A stretch of 64,000 nt of DNA from Clostridia bacterium UC5.1-1D10 (lineage in GTDB: Bacteria; Bacillota; Clostridia; Lachnospirales; Anaerotignaceae), in contig BBZU01000005.1 of assembly GCA_001304995.1 (NCBI GenBank), positions 99,841 through 163,840 of the forward strand, given 5' to 3'. A program made the translations under genes and the position numbers. Position 1 is the first letter of the stretch. The number at the start of each line of letters is the position of its first letter. Under the pieces are notes generated by a model. It was not told the origin of the DNA and made no database searches. It saw only the letters and a list, made by a program, of their open reading frames with translations. Positions 9,790 to 18,501 of this stretch are shown in pieces.

Positions 9790-10962
9790 TTATCTTCTGC
9801 GGCAGTTATTGTTGTTGCCGCAAGAGTTGGAGCCGCAGCTGTTGCCGCAGGAGTTAGAACCGCAGCTGTTGCCGCAGGAGTTAGAACCGCAGCTGTTGCC
9901 GCAGGAGTTAGAACCGCAGCTGTTGCCGCAGGAATTGGAGCCACAGCTGTTGCCGCAGGAATTACCGCAGCCACTGCGGGAGTTGGAGCCACAGCCGGAA
10001 TCACAGCTGTCATTGCAGCTGCATTCTTCACGACAGCCTGCGGAACCGTATGTGTCACCGAAACCGCAGCAGGAGCGGGGCTGCGTGGAAGGAGAGAACA
10101 GATCCAGAGGGAAAGGTACCCGGTCGAAGTTGCGGCAAGGATCTACATCTCCGTTTGTGGAAATGCTGCAAGGTTCAGGTACGCAGTTGCCAAAGCTGTG
10201 TACCAGCATATTTACGGTACGGAACAGTTTGACAATGGTGAACAGACCCAGTGTGACATTAACGGCAATGGGTGCGCCCATGGAAGCGTCGCCATTGTCA
10301 CAGCCGCAGTTGTTGCATCCACAGTTGTTGGAACCACAGTTGCTGCATCCACAGTTATTGCATCCGCAGTTATTGCAGCAGTTGCAGCTGCATCCACAGC
10401 CGGGGTATTTCAATTCTGCTGCCAGACCAACGGCTTTCCCTTCTGCTGTAACGAAAGGCCCGCCGTGGGAATTGCCGCAGCAGTCAAACAGATCGGATAC
10501 TGTGGTCACGTCAGATTCTGTGGAACCAAACAGTGTTACTTTCAGTGTGTAGGAGCTGGTAGCATCTGTGCAGCCGATGGGGCAGCCGTCTGCTCTGCGG
10601 AATTCCAGTGTGTAGTCAAATACATACCGCAGTTCCAGATCCCAGCAGCCTTCCCGGAAAGTGTTGGGGCATTTGCGCAGAATATCGATTCTGCTCAGTT
10701 CCGGATTGTGCATGGTAACAGTTGCTGCATTGACAGGGGGGATGATGATGTCGCCGTCGCACATCATGTCGTTGCAGCCATTCATACCGCCGCATACGCT
10801 TCTGGCGGGGCCCAGAATGTCAGGACTCAGACATTTCTGAATTCTGCACTGGTCAAAGATTTTCTGTGCGATGATGCAGGCTTCGCTCTGGTTGTTATTG
10901 TTGTTGCAGCCGCAGCATCTTGCGGTGATTTCCGCATTGTTTTCAAATTCAAAAGCTCCCAT
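9790..10962 (-). CDS. Cysteine/asparagine-rich repeat protein, possible spore or cell surface component
   Basis: 390 residues, start behind AAAGGAGG. I do not recognise the family with certainty. The N-terminus has a CCGCNNNNNQ segment; residues about 60-170 are an ordinary mixed domain (with CGGMNGCNDMMCDGD and a beta-rich stretch around LELRYVFDYTLEFRR); then comes a Cys/Asn/Gly block of CNNCGC units (about residues 190-225); a second ordinary domain; and a C-terminal tail of five exact-period nine-residue units (CGSNSCGNS type) ending NNNNCRRR. There is no signal peptide. Cys-rich Gly/Asn repeat proteins of this look are common among insoluble spore coat or exosporium proteins, so that is the leading inference; metal binding is the main alternative. 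Confidence 0.6.
   Translation of the reverse strand: MGAFEFENNAEITARCCGCNNNNNQSEACIIAQKIFDQCRIQKCLSPDILGPARSVCGGMNGCNDMMCDGDIIIPPVNAATVTMHNPELSRIDILRKCPNTFREGCWDLELRYVFDYTLEFRRADGCPIGCTDATSSYTLKVTLFGSTESDVTTVSDLFDCCGNSHGGPFVTAEGKAVGLAAELKYPGCGCSCNCCNNCGCNNCGCSNCGSNNCGCNNCGCDNGDASMGAPIAVNVTLGLFTIVKLFRTVNMLVHSFGNCVPEPCSISTNGDVDPCRNFDRVPFPLDLFSPSTQPRSCCGFGDTYGSAGCREECSCNDSCDSGCGSNSRSGCGNSCGNSCGSNSCGNSCGSNSCGNSCGSNSCGNSCGSNSCGNSCGSNSCGNNNNCRRR
9814..9948 (-). repeat. Five tandem 27-bp repeats inside the Cys-rich gene
   Basis: Units start at 9814, 9841, 9868, 9895 and 9922; the middle three are identical and the outer two differ by a few bases. A partial sixth unit follows. Each encodes nine residues with three cysteines on two turns (C-G-x-N-x-C-G-N-S on the minus strand). 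Confidence 0.9.
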
Positions 10963-11111
10963 AAGACAGCCTCCTTTGGATATTGTGATTGGATTCTTTT
11001 ATATACTATGTGGCTGTGTGAAATGGGTGCATTTGACAGGAATAAAAAATATGTCGTAGAAAAACATTTGTATTTGCACTGTGGATTTGGTGAGTTTTTT
11101 TGTAAAAAAGG

Positions 11112-11120
11112 TGTTATAAT
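11112..11120 (+). promoter_or_regulatory. Extended -10 promoter of glyA
   Basis: TGTTATAAT, an extended -10 without a good -35, about 75 bp before glyA. A small AAGCTC/GAGCTT hairpin follows in the leader. Confidence 0.55.
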
Positions 11121-11196
11121 AATCGCAAGCTCATAGGAAAAGGAGCTTTACATCTGAAAACGACAAAAATCAGCACATTCCAAGGAGGAGATGACG

Positions 11197-12435
11197 ATGT
11201 TAGACTTTAGCGAGATTAGAAAAATTGATGGTGCAGTGGCAGATGCCATTGTTGCGGAACTGGAAAGACAACAACATAATATTGAACTCATTGCTTCTGA
11301 AAATATTGTTTCTAAAGCGGTAATGTATACAATGGGAACCCCTTTGACAAATAAATACGCAGAGGGCTATCCTGCAAAACGCTACTATGGCGGATGTGAA
11401 AAAGTGGATATCGTAGAAAATCTGGCAAAAGAGCGTGCAAAAGAGCTTTTTGGCTGCGACCATGTAAATGTACAGCCTCACAGCGGCTCTCAGGCAAACC
11501 AGGCAGTGTACTTTGCCATGCTGGAACCAGGGGATACGGTTATGGGTATGAATCTGGATCATGGTGGTCATCTGACTCATGGCAGTCCTGTAAATATGTC
11601 CGGCAAATACTTCAATTTTGTGCCTTATGGTGTGAACCATGAAGGGTATATTGATTATGAAGCTTTCCGTAAAAAGGCATTGGAAGTGAAACCCAAAATG
11701 ATCGTGGCAGGTGCCAGTGCCTATGCCAGAACCATTGACTTCAAATATATGAGTGATGTGGCAAAAGAAGTGGGTGCATATTTTATGGTAGATATTGCCC
11801 ACATTGCAGGTTTGGTTGCGGCTGGATACCATCCTTCTCCTGTGCCTTATGCGGATTTTGTGACCACAACTACGCATAAGACACTGCGTGGCCCTAGAGG
11901 AGGTATGATTATGTGCAAAGCAGAGTATGCCCAGAAAATCGACAAGGCCATTTTCCCCGGTATTCAGGGTGGCCCTTTGATGCACATTATCGCGTCTAAA
12001 GCAGTTTGCTTCCAGGAAGCATTGCAGCCTGCTTACAAAGAATATATTGGACAGGTTGTGAAAAACGCAAAAGCTATGGCGGCAGCATTGCAGAAACATG
12101 GTGTAGACTTGGTTTCCGGCGGAACGGACAACCATTTGATGCTGTTGGATCTGCGTTCTTTGAATATTACAGGTAAGGATGCGGAAAAAGTGCTGGATGC
12201 AGTGGCAATCACAGTCAACAAGAATACCATTCCCGATGATCCTCAGTCTCCTTTCGTTACAAGCGGTATCCGTGTTGGCACACCTGCGGTAACTTCCCGC
12301 GGCATGAAAGAAGCGGAAATGGAAGAAATTGCGGAAATCATGGAAATGGTACTGAAAGATTACGAAGGTACCAAAGAAGAAGCAGCAAAGAGAGTACGGG
12401 CACTGACTGACCGTTTCCCCATTTATGAAGATTAA
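11197..12435 (+). CDS. glyA: Serine hydroxymethyltransferase
   Basis: 412 residues; start taken at the second ATG (8 bp after AAGGAGG) because the first, at 11191, lies too close. It moves the one-carbon unit between serine and tetrahydrofolate, using PLP. The PLP lysine sits in [15 protein letters not shown] near residue 228; the substrate and cofactor region [11 protein letters not shown] and [13 protein letters not shown] are intact. It is monocistronic, with its own promoter and a strong shared terminator. Confidence 0.97.
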   Translation: MLDFSEIRKIDGAVADAIVAELERQQHNIELIASENIVSKAVMYTMGTPLTNKYAEGYPAKRYYGGCEKVDIVENLAKERAKELFGCDHVNVQPHSGSQANQAVYFAMLEPGDTVMGMNLDHGGHLTHGSPVNMSGKYFNFVPYGVNHEGYIDYEAFRKKALEVKPKMIVAGASAYARTIDFKYMSDVAKEVGAYFMVDIAHIAGLVAAGYHPSPVPYADFVTTTTHKTLRGPRGGMIMCKAEYAQKIDKAIFPGIQGGPLMHIIASKAVCFQEALQPAYKEYIGQVVKNAKAMAAALQKHGVDLVSGGTDNHLMLLDLRSLNITGKDAEKVLDAVAITVNKNTIPDDPQSPFVTSGIRVGTPAVTSRGMKEAEMEEIAEIMEMVLKDYEGTKEEAAKRVRALTDRFPIYED

Positions 12436-12471
12436 GCAGTGAAACGTATTTTTATGGTATTTTGAACATAA

Positions 12472-12511
12472 AAAAGGTGAAACTTCTTTATATAAGAAGT
12501 TTCACCTTTCT
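12472..12511. terminator. Bidirectional terminator between glyA and the TIM-barrel gene
   Basis: A 16-bp near-perfect stem AAAGGTGAAACTTCTT/AAGAAGTTTCACCTTT with a TATA loop, between convergent genes. Confidence 0.9.
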
Positions 12512-12515
12512 TTGT

Positions 12516-13214
12516 TTATTCGTTTGTCTGTTCTTTTGTTCTGGATTCGTGTTCGGAACGATATCTGGACATCAAACCGTGGAACAGATCCATTGCGGTA
12601 GGCGGTGTGAAGCTGATGGCATTTGCGCCCGCTTCAATGGTGCGTTTGATACTTTCTCTGGTAGGGCCGCCTGTGGCAATAATCGGAATTTCAGGATATT
12701 TTGCCCGAATTTTCGCAACCACTTCCGGTGTTTTTCCGGCGGCGGAAATATTCAGGATACCTGCACCGGCTGCGATTCTGGCGTCGATGTCAGTATTTTC
12801 GTCCAGAACTGTGATGACAACAGGAATATCAACGATTTTGCTGATTTCATGAATCACTTCATTGGTGGTGGGCGCATTTACAACAACGGCCATAGCACCA
12901 AGAGCTTCCGCGTCTTTTGCCAGCATCACAACACGGGGGCCAGTGGTAGTGCCGCCGCCTACGCCTGCAAAAACAGGAATGCTGGACGCGGTGATGATTG
13001 AATTGGTAATGACCTGCTGAGGCGTAAAGGGATATACCGCCAAAACAGCGTCAGCGTTACAGTTACGGATGATGGCAATATCCGTAGAAAAGACAAGGGA
13101 TTTGATACGTCTGCCCCAAATAACAATGCCGCTGGCTGCCCAGATTTCTTCCGGCATGGTAACGATATGCTTCCGCAGTCTGGTATCAATGCGAGGTGGT
13201 TTTTTTTCTGCCAA
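12516..13214 (-). CDS. TIM-barrel protein of unknown function
   Basis: 232 residues if it starts at the TTG eight bases after AAAGGAG; an upstream in-frame TTG would add 11 residues before that ribosome site. Short hydrophobic strands alternate with helices as in a beta/alpha barrel, and IIATGGPTRESIKRTIEAGANAI-type sequence near residue 190 is the phosphate-binding end seen in FMN or phosphate-binding barrels (IMP dehydrogenase, nitropropane dioxygenase-like). A GVGGGTTTGPR loop lies near residue 82. I recognise it as a conserved clostridial protein but cannot name a reaction. It is convergent with glyA. Confidence 0.65.
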   Translation of the reverse strand: MAEKKPPRIDTRLRKHIVTMPEEIWAASGIVIWGRRIKSLVFSTDIAIIRNCNADAVLAVYPFTPQQVITNSIITASSIPVFAGVGGGTTTGPRVVMLAKDAEALGAMAVVVNAPTTNEVIHEISKIVDIPVVITVLDENTDIDARIAAGAGILNISAAGKTPEVVAKIRAKYPEIPIIATGGPTRESIKRTIEAGANAISFTPPTAMDLFHGLMSRYRSEHESRTKEQTNE

Positions 13215-13370
13215 TTCACTCACTCCTTTATATCTGTTCAGTTTCAAAGTGTTTACATAAGAATTACAGTAACAGAATATAACGATTTTTTTGTTTGTTC
13301 AAGCGTGGGCAAATGGGAGAAATGTTCTTCTTGGAAGCGGCATGGGACTGGGGTGGGGGGAGGAAAAAAC

Positions 13371-13399
13371 TTGACATACAGGGGGTTTCGGGATAAACT
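13371..13399 (+). promoter_or_regulatory. Promoter of the CBS-domain protein and ferritin genes
   Basis: A consensus TTGACA with a 17-bp spacer to TAAACT. It follows a G-rich stretch (13337-13362). Confidence 0.7.
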
Positions 13400-13446
13400 T
13401 TGAAGTGTAAATATGTAAACTTTGATATTTTGGAGGGAGATTATTT

Positions 13447-14367
13447 TTGGAAACCATAATTGGTCTAGGCGTTTCCGTTGTATTGAATATCGTGCTGATT
13501 GTGAAGATCATGCTTTTGCAGAAAAAACATGCACAGCACACGGTAACAGAAGAAGGCATTCGCCAGATGGTAGACGCAGGCGGTGACAATGGCTCAATTG
13601 ATGAATCAGAAAAAGAAATGATCAACAATATTTTTGAGCTGAGCAATACTTCTGTGGAAGAAATCGCCACACATCGTACAGATATTGTTGCGGTGCCTCT
13701 GGAAGCCACACTGGCAGAAATCAAGGAAGTGCTGATGGAGGAAAAGTATTCCCGTATTGTGGTCTATGAAGACAGTATCGACAATATTGTAGGCGTATTC
13801 CATGTGAAGGATCTGGTTAAGTATATTCTGACCGATTCTACCAGAATGGAGGAAGGCAATTTCCATCTGGAGGACATCATGATGCAGCCCTATTTTGTGC
13901 CTTTTTCTAAAAAAACGGACGAGCTCATTGAGGAAATGCAGCGGGAAAAAGTACACATGGCAATTGTTATCGATGAATACGGCGGTACATCCGGTATCGT
14001 TACCATGGAAGACGTCATGGAAGAAATTGTCGGGAATATCTTTGACGAATACGATCTGGAAGAAGAGGAAGACATTTGTCCCATTGATGAGAATAGCTAT
14101 TCCATCAGCGGTAAGGCGGATCTGCAGGATGTTGCAGAACAGCTTGGCATCGTCTTTGAAGATGACGAGGATTATGACACATTAGGCGGTTATCTGATCG
14201 GTCGTCTGGGCAGAATTCCGGAAGATGATGAAATGCCGGAAATCGCTGTGGGCGGCTGGCTGTTCCAAATCAAACAGTTTGAAGAAAAACGCATTGAAAA
14301 AGTTTATGCTTTGCGGCAGCCGGAAGCCTTGGAAGAGGCAGAAGATGTCACAGAGGATGAAGGATAA
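13447..14367 (+). CDS. Hemolysin C/CorC-like CBS-pair protein
   Basis: 306 residues from a TTG start behind TTTTGGAGGGAG. One N-terminal transmembrane helix (about residues 4-24) replaces the four-helix CNNM domain of larger relatives. It is followed by the acidic SIDESEKEMINNIFEL segment, two CBS domains (about 65-190, with VIDEYGGTSGIVTMEDVMEEIVG) and a C-terminal CorC_HlyC domain (ISGKADLQDVAEQLG onwards). The family is linked with magnesium or cobalt efflux and membrane ion homeostasis; CBS domains sense adenine nucleotides. A ferritin gene follows after 23 bp, probably in the same transcript. Confidence 0.8.
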   Translation: METIIGLGVSVVLNIVLIVKIMLLQKKHAQHTVTEEGIRQMVDAGGDNGSIDESEKEMINNIFELSNTSVEEIATHRTDIVAVPLEATLAEIKEVLMEEKYSRIVVYEDSIDNIVGVFHVKDLVKYILTDSTRMEEGNFHLEDIMMQPYFVPFSKKTDELIEEMQREKVHMAIVIDEYGGTSGIVTMEDVMEEIVGNIFDEYDLEEEEDICPIDENSYSISGKADLQDVAEQLGIVFEDDEDYDTLGGYLIGRLGRIPEDDEMPEIAVGGWLFQIKQFEEKRIEKVYALRQPEALEEAEDVTEDEG

Positions 14368-14390
14368 GAATATCAAGGAGGAAAAGGATT

Positions 14391-14903
14391 ATGTTAAATG
14401 AAAAAGTAGCGCGGCTGATCAATGAACAGGTAAACAAGGAATTCTATTCCGCATATCTGTATCTGGATTTTGCGAACTATTATGCATCTAAAGGTCTGGC
14501 AGGTTTTGCAAACTGGTATAAAATCCAGGCACAGGAAGAACGCGATCACGCTCTGCTGTTCTATCAGTACCTGCATAACAACAACGCAACTGTTACACTG
14601 GAAGCCATCGGCAAACCCGATGTACCTCTGAACAGCCTGATGGATCCTCTGAAAGCTGGTCTGGAACATGAAGTATATGTAACAGGTCTGATCCATAACA
14701 TCTATGCAGCTGCACAGGAAGTAAACGACTTCCGCACCATGCAGTTCCTGGATTGGTTCGTAAAAGAACAGGGCGAAGAAGAAACAAACGCCAACGACCT
14801 GATCACAAAAATGGAACTGTTCGGCACAGACCCCAAAGCTCTGTATCTGCTGGATTCCGAAATGGCAGCAAGAGTTTATGTAGCGCCCAGCTTGACACTG
14901 TAA
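14391..14903 (+). CDS. Ferritin
   Basis: 170 residues, the size of bacterial FtnA. The four-helix diiron site is visible: E17 in NKEFYSAYLYLD, the EERDHA pair (E and H near residue 50-53), E94 in LEHEVYVTGL and the late QGEEE glutamates near 127-131. It oxidises ferrous iron and stores it in a 24-mer cage. AAGGAGGAAAAGG precedes the start. It is downstream of the CBS protein and followed by a long hairpin. Confidence 0.95.
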   Translation: MLNEKVARLINEQVNKEFYSAYLYLDFANYYASKGLAGFANWYKIQAQEERDHALLFYQYLHNNNATVTLEAIGKPDVPLNSLMDPLKAGLEHEVYVTGLIHNIYAAAQEVNDFRTMQFLDWFVKEQGEEETNANDLITKMELFGTDPKALYLLDSEMAARVYVAPSLTL

Positions 14904-14954
14904 TTTTCAGCGAAAAAGAGAAAGTCTCATTAAGGGCTGCTTTATAAAGAAACA

Positions 14955-15004
14955 AAGCTGGCTGAAATTCTTCCAATATATAGGATTTCAGCCAGCTTAT
15001 TTTT
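14955..15004 (+). terminator. Terminator after the ferritin gene
   Basis: A perfect 14-bp stem AAGCTGGCTGAAAT/ATTTCAGCCAGCTT with a 16-base loop and a short T-rich tail. Confidence 0.75.
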
Positions 15005-15071
15005 ATAGGATTGTTTTCTTCTGAAGAAAGCGGTTTTGTCTTTTTTTCTGTACATATTTCCGCTTTCTCTC

Positions 15072-15100
15072 TTGTTCCCCATTTTGATTTGCGGTATACT
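15072..15100 (+). promoter_or_regulatory. Promoter of the AEC transporter gene
   Basis: TTGTTC, a 17-bp spacer and TATACT, 30 bp before the start codon. Confidence 0.6.
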
Positions 15101-15130
15101 GAGGTCAATAGGGAAAAAGGGGGAAGGATT

Positions 15131-16054
15131 ATGAATGTATTGGCTATTGTGCTGCCAGTGTTCTGTATGCTGGGGCTTGGTATGGCTGCCAATCGTTTCG
15201 GTTGGATCAGTCGTGCCGGCATGGATGGTATTAAATTGGTGGCAACCAATATCATGCTGCCTGTTGTTCTGGTAGACGCATTGGGGATGGCAGAGTATAA
15301 CAAAGTAACACTTCTGCTGTTGGCGGTTATGCTGGTACAGCTTTTCATTACCACAGGGGCTGGTTATCTGTTACGGCCTTTGGTTGGCGGAAGTCAAAGC
15401 AGATATCTGCCTTTTCTGACAGCGACTTTTGAGGGCGGTATGATGGCATATCCATTGTATATGGCATTGTGCGGATCGGAAATGCTTTCCAATATTGCTG
15501 CTTTGGATATGGCAAACTGTATTTTTACATTTACCGTTTATCTGGTACTGATTACAGCCACAGGCAAAGGAAAAAGCGGCGGCGGACAGCTGCTTTCCAC
15601 GGTACTGCGTGCACCTGCTATGTATGGGGTTGTACTTGGTATTTTGCTGGGGGTTACAGGCATACTGCCTAAGATCGCAGGCAGCCGTGTAGGAGATGTA
15701 TATTCTTCTTTGATTTCTATGATTACCACACCGGTTTCCGCATTGATTCTGTTGTGTGTTGGTTATGATTTGAAACTGGATCACCGGGTGCTTTCTTCCG
15801 CGGGGAAATCTGCTGCCATTCGTCTGGTGCTGCAAGGGGTGCTTTTGGTGGGCGTATGGTTTGTACTGCGGAATTTTGTGGCAGAACAGGAAATGAAAAT
15901 TGCTGTATTCCTGTATGCTTTTATGCCGCCTTGTTTCATGAGTCCTCTGTATGCTGTCAGAGAAAAAGACAAGGTGTATACATCGACAACCATTTCACTT
16001 TATACTATTTTATCTATCATTGCTTTTACCATTTTGTCCGTCATATTCGGATGA
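15131..16054 (+). CDS. AEC-family (auxin efflux carrier type) transporter
   Basis: 307 residues with about ten transmembrane helices in two halves, the pattern of the AEC family (malate permease MleP relatives). Visible marks are the N-terminal IVLPVFCMLGLGMAANR helix, the NIMLPVVLVDAL stretch, and the FEGGMMAYPLYMAL segment at the centre of the fold. The start chosen is the ATG after AAAGGGGGAAGG; longer in-frame ATGs upstream would overlap the promoter. Members export or exchange organic acids; the substrate is not evident. It has its own promoter and terminator. Confidence 0.85.
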   Translation: MNVLAIVLPVFCMLGLGMAANRFGWISRAGMDGIKLVATNIMLPVVLVDALGMAEYNKVTLLLLAVMLVQLFITTGAGYLLRPLVGGSQSRYLPFLTATFEGGMMAYPLYMALCGSEMLSNIAALDMANCIFTFTVYLVLITATGKGKSGGGQLLSTVLRAPAMYGVVLGILLGVTGILPKIAGSRVGDVYSSLISMITTPVSALILLCVGYDLKLDHRVLSSAGKSAAIRLVLQGVLLVGVWFVLRNFVAEQEMKIAVFLYAFMPPCFMSPLYAVREKDKVYTSTTISLYTILSIIAFTILSVIFG

Positions 16055-16060
16055 TTTTCA

Positions 16061-16093
16061 AAGCCGCTTTTTCCTGTAAAGAGCGGCTTTTTC
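16061..16093 (+). terminator. Terminator of the AEC transporter gene
   Basis: AAGCCGCT/AGCGGCTT stem with a T-run. Confidence 0.85.
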
Positions 16094-16159
16094 TTATGGT
16101 TTGCAGTAAGAAGATTTTTCAGAATTGTATGGATAAAAAAACTTCGGGAAAATTCGCTA

Positions 16160-16188
16160 TTGTATCTTTTGGTAATTCTATTTATAAT
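16160..16188 (+). promoter_or_regulatory. Promoter of the phosphofructokinase gene
   Basis: TTGTAT, 17 bp, TATAAT; about 57 bp before the start codon. Confidence 0.7.
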
Positions 16189-16244
16189 GTACCATAGCGA
16201 ATACGCATAGCAAATGCAATGAGCAACAGAAAGGCGGAACAAAC

Positions 16245-17470
16245 ATGAAGAAAAACTTGCTGGTAGCCCAATCAGGCGGCCCTTCGGCTGCCATCAATGC
16301 TACTCTGTGCGGTGTGATGGAAATGGGATTGGAGCATCCGGAGATTGAGAAAATATATGGCGTCAAAAACGGGATTATGGGGATGTTGTCTGAACGGTTT
16401 GTAGACCTGACAGAATTGCTGGCGGATGAAAGCGCGCGTCAGCTCCTTTGCCAGACACCGTCTTCCGCTTTGGGTTCCTGCCATATGAAATTATCTCCCT
16501 GGGAAGAAAATGCGTTTGAATATGAAAAGGCCATCAGCATTTTCAGAAAATATAACATTGGTTATTTTATGTATATCGGTGGCAGTGACTCCATGGATAC
16601 CGTGCATAAATTATCCGAATACTGCCGGAACCATCATATCAATGATATCAAGATCATTGGTGTGCCCAAAGCTATTGAAAACGATCTGCCGGAAACAGAC
16701 CATTCTCCTGGTTTTGGTTCCGCTGCAAAATATATCGGTACCACATTGACAGAAATTGCATGTGACTGCAATGTATATGCATTGCCTTCCATTACAGTGG
16801 TAGAAATCATGGGGCAGGATACAGGCTGGCTCACAGCTTCTTCTGCTTTGGCAAGACTCAATGGAGATGCGGCACCGGATTTGATCTATCTGAGTGAACG
16901 TCCTTTTTCCGTGGAACAGTTCCTGTTTGATGTGCGGGAAAAATGATGGAAAAACGCTCTGTCATTGTGGCAGTCAGCGAAGGTCTGCGCAATGAAGAAG
17001 GGGCTTATCTGACAGACAGCCTTCAGAATCGGGTGGAAGATGAATTTGGTCATCGGATTCTGGCAGGGGTTTCCCGTTTCTTGGAGGAAATCCTGCGGCA
17101 GGAAATCGGCTGCAAAGTCCGTAGTGTGGAACTGAATCTCATGCAGCGCTGCGCATCCCATGTAGCAAGTGCAACAGATATTCAGGAAGCACACACCATG
17201 GGACGGGAGTCAGTGCGTTATGCGCTGGAAGGCGGCAGCGGCGAAATGGCTTGCCTGCGCAGAGTTTCCAATGCGCCTTATGCATCGGAAGTGTTCTTCA
17301 TTCCTGTGGATCAGGTGCTCAATCGTGTGAAGCAGGTGCCGGATGAATGGATCAATGAAGAAGGCAATGACATCACACAGGAAATGATGGATTACCTCAT
17401 TCCTTTGATTCAGGGTGAAATTCCCTGTGCTTATGAAAATGGTGTGCCTGTGCATTTCCATCTTTCCTGA
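16245..17470 (+). CDS. pfk: 6-phosphofructokinase, pyrophosphate-type clade, one frame break
   Basis: It phosphorylates fructose 6-phosphate in glycolysis. One base is missing in the A-run at 16939-16943; adding it joins DVREK to MMEKRSVIVAVSEGLR and gives 408 residues, normal for the long clostridial PFK clade. The N-terminal AQSGGPSAAINA loop and the TDHSPGFGSAAKYIGTT segment fit that clade, and the aspartate of GGSDS (D115) in place of the ATP-type glycine points to pyrophosphate as donor. Several active-site residues are unusual: PKAIEND instead of PKTIDND (A143, E145) and MGQDTGW instead of MGRxxGW. The gene is monocistronic or coupled with the next one. Confidence 0.85.
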
Positions 17471-17534
17471 TTCATAGCAAAAAAATGTATAAATCAGCCA
17501 AAAGTCGTCCATACTTTTCATCGAGGTGGTAGGT

Positions 17535-18077
17535 ATGAAAAGAGGGATTGCGCTTTTGGCTGTTCTTGTTTTTCTCTCCTGCACAGCGGCGGGATATTTG
17601 TATACCCAAAGAATGCAGGAACCTGTGACACAGGAAGAAAAAACAGAGCAGACAGAACCTGTTGCAAAAGAAGAAACGGTCATTGGGGAAAATGCGGAAA
17701 TCGTATATCAGTATTATTATACGGAAGATCAGAGAACTGCGGAGCAGGTGGAACCTGTGCAGAATTATCTTTTGGGTTTGAATCTGGCACAGGTACGCAG
17801 TATTTATGATGGCTGGCAGGTGGTTTTCTTTTCACCGGATAAAGTCATTCTGCGCAGTACAGTGGAAGGACGCAGTGATGAAAGTTTTCTGCTGGGTGAG
17901 CAAAATGGCATGCTGGCTGTTTTTCGAGAGGATGCCGATGGAAAAATAACATTATATGAATGTACGGATGTGCCTTTATCTGTATTGCCGGAGATAGAGC
18001 GTCAGCAGATTCGGGAAGGTGTGCGGATATTGGGAGAAGATAATCTTGCCAGGGTTTTGGCAGATTATATCAGTTGA
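17535..18077 (+). CDS. BofC C-terminal-domain-like exported protein
   Basis: 180 residues, start behind GAGGTGGTAGGT. One N-terminal hydrophobic segment (about residues 5-23) anchors or exports it; a Glu/Thr-rich linker follows. The C-terminal half matches the pattern of the BofC C-terminal domain: a strand region ending in SFLLGEQNGMLAVFRED, then TDVPLSVLPEIERQQIREGV and LARVLADYIS. In Bacillus, BofC restrains the SpoIVB protease in sporulation; the clostridial relatives are mostly uncharacterised. I recognise the pattern rather than a proven orthologue. Confidence 0.65.
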   Translation: MKRGIALLAVLVFLSCTAAGYLYTQRMQEPVTQEEKTEQTEPVAKEETVIGENAEIVYQYYYTEDQRTAEQVEPVQNYLLGLNLAQVRSIYDGWQVVFFSPDKVILRSTVEGRSDESFLLGEQNGMLAVFREDADGKITLYECTDVPLSVLPEIERQQIREGVRILGEDNLARVLADYIS

Positions 18078-18104
18078 TTTTGCCATGTAAGAGAAGGATA
18101 AAAT

Positions 18105-18176
18105 GATAAAAAACGCCGGAAATGTTGGCTTTTTGCCAACCTGCATCGGATTTTCTGCTTGATGGCGTTTTGGCAA
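18105..18176. other. Structured intergenic element
   Basis: An outer AAAACGCC/GGCGTTTT pairing encloses a hairpin GTTGGC-TTTTT-GCCAAC. It may end the BofC-like transcript, although no T-run follows. The whole interval 18078-18501 has no credible gene; apart from this element it holds the GH13 promoter and attenuator hairpin listed next. Confidence 0.45.
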
Positions 18177-18330
18177 GAGTGATAAAATTTTGGTGGAAAA
18201 CGGAAATCATTTATCGAAAATCACGGAGGAATGTTTGACAACAGAAGGATTTTTGAAAAAATGATAAAAAGTAATCCGCATTTTTGATTGTCTGTAAGAA
18301 AAATTTTTTGAAAAAATTTTAAAAATAGGC

Positions 18331-18359
18331 TAGACATTTAATGTCCCACATGCTATAAT
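18331..18359 (+). promoter_or_regulatory. GH13 promoter with an embedded CggR-like box
   Basis: TAGACA, 17 bp, TATAAT preceded by TGC (extended -10). The spacer and -35 contain TAGACN6TGTCCC at 18331-18347, the same arrangement as the two GGGACN6TGTCC boxes upstream of gapA in this window. A bound repressor would block polymerase. Confidence 0.65.
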
Positions 18360-18433
18360 AACAACTGTGAAAACTCCCCAATATTTTCACATTGCGGTAA
18401 GACGCAATCCCAATAAGAAATACCTTCTCTTTG

Positions 18434-18475
18434 TGAAAATGAGCAGCCATCGGCAGGTTGCTCATTTTCATTTTG
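18434..18475 (+). terminator. Terminator-like attenuator in the GH13 leader
   Basis: A perfect 12-bp stem TGAAAATGAGCA/TGCTCATTTTCA followed by TTTTG, about 70 bp after the predicted transcript start and before the gene. Confidence 0.6.
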
Positions 18476-18501
18476 TCCGAAAAAAAGAGCCAGTGTTTGA
18501 C

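Noticed and set aside
9814..9960. CRISPR-like array
   Set aside because: The 27-bp units are contiguous without spacers and encode in-frame peptide repeats.
9628..11136. A 502-residue plus-strand open frame rich in Ala/Val across the Cys-rich gene
   Set aside because: It is the antisense shadow of the repeat gene: the 27-bp repeats are open in several frames. It has no ribosome site and the minus-strand frame has a good start and a coherent domain layout.
13337..13362. G-quadruplex upstream of the CBS-domain gene
   Set aside because: Only three clear G-runs with usable loops; evidence too weak.
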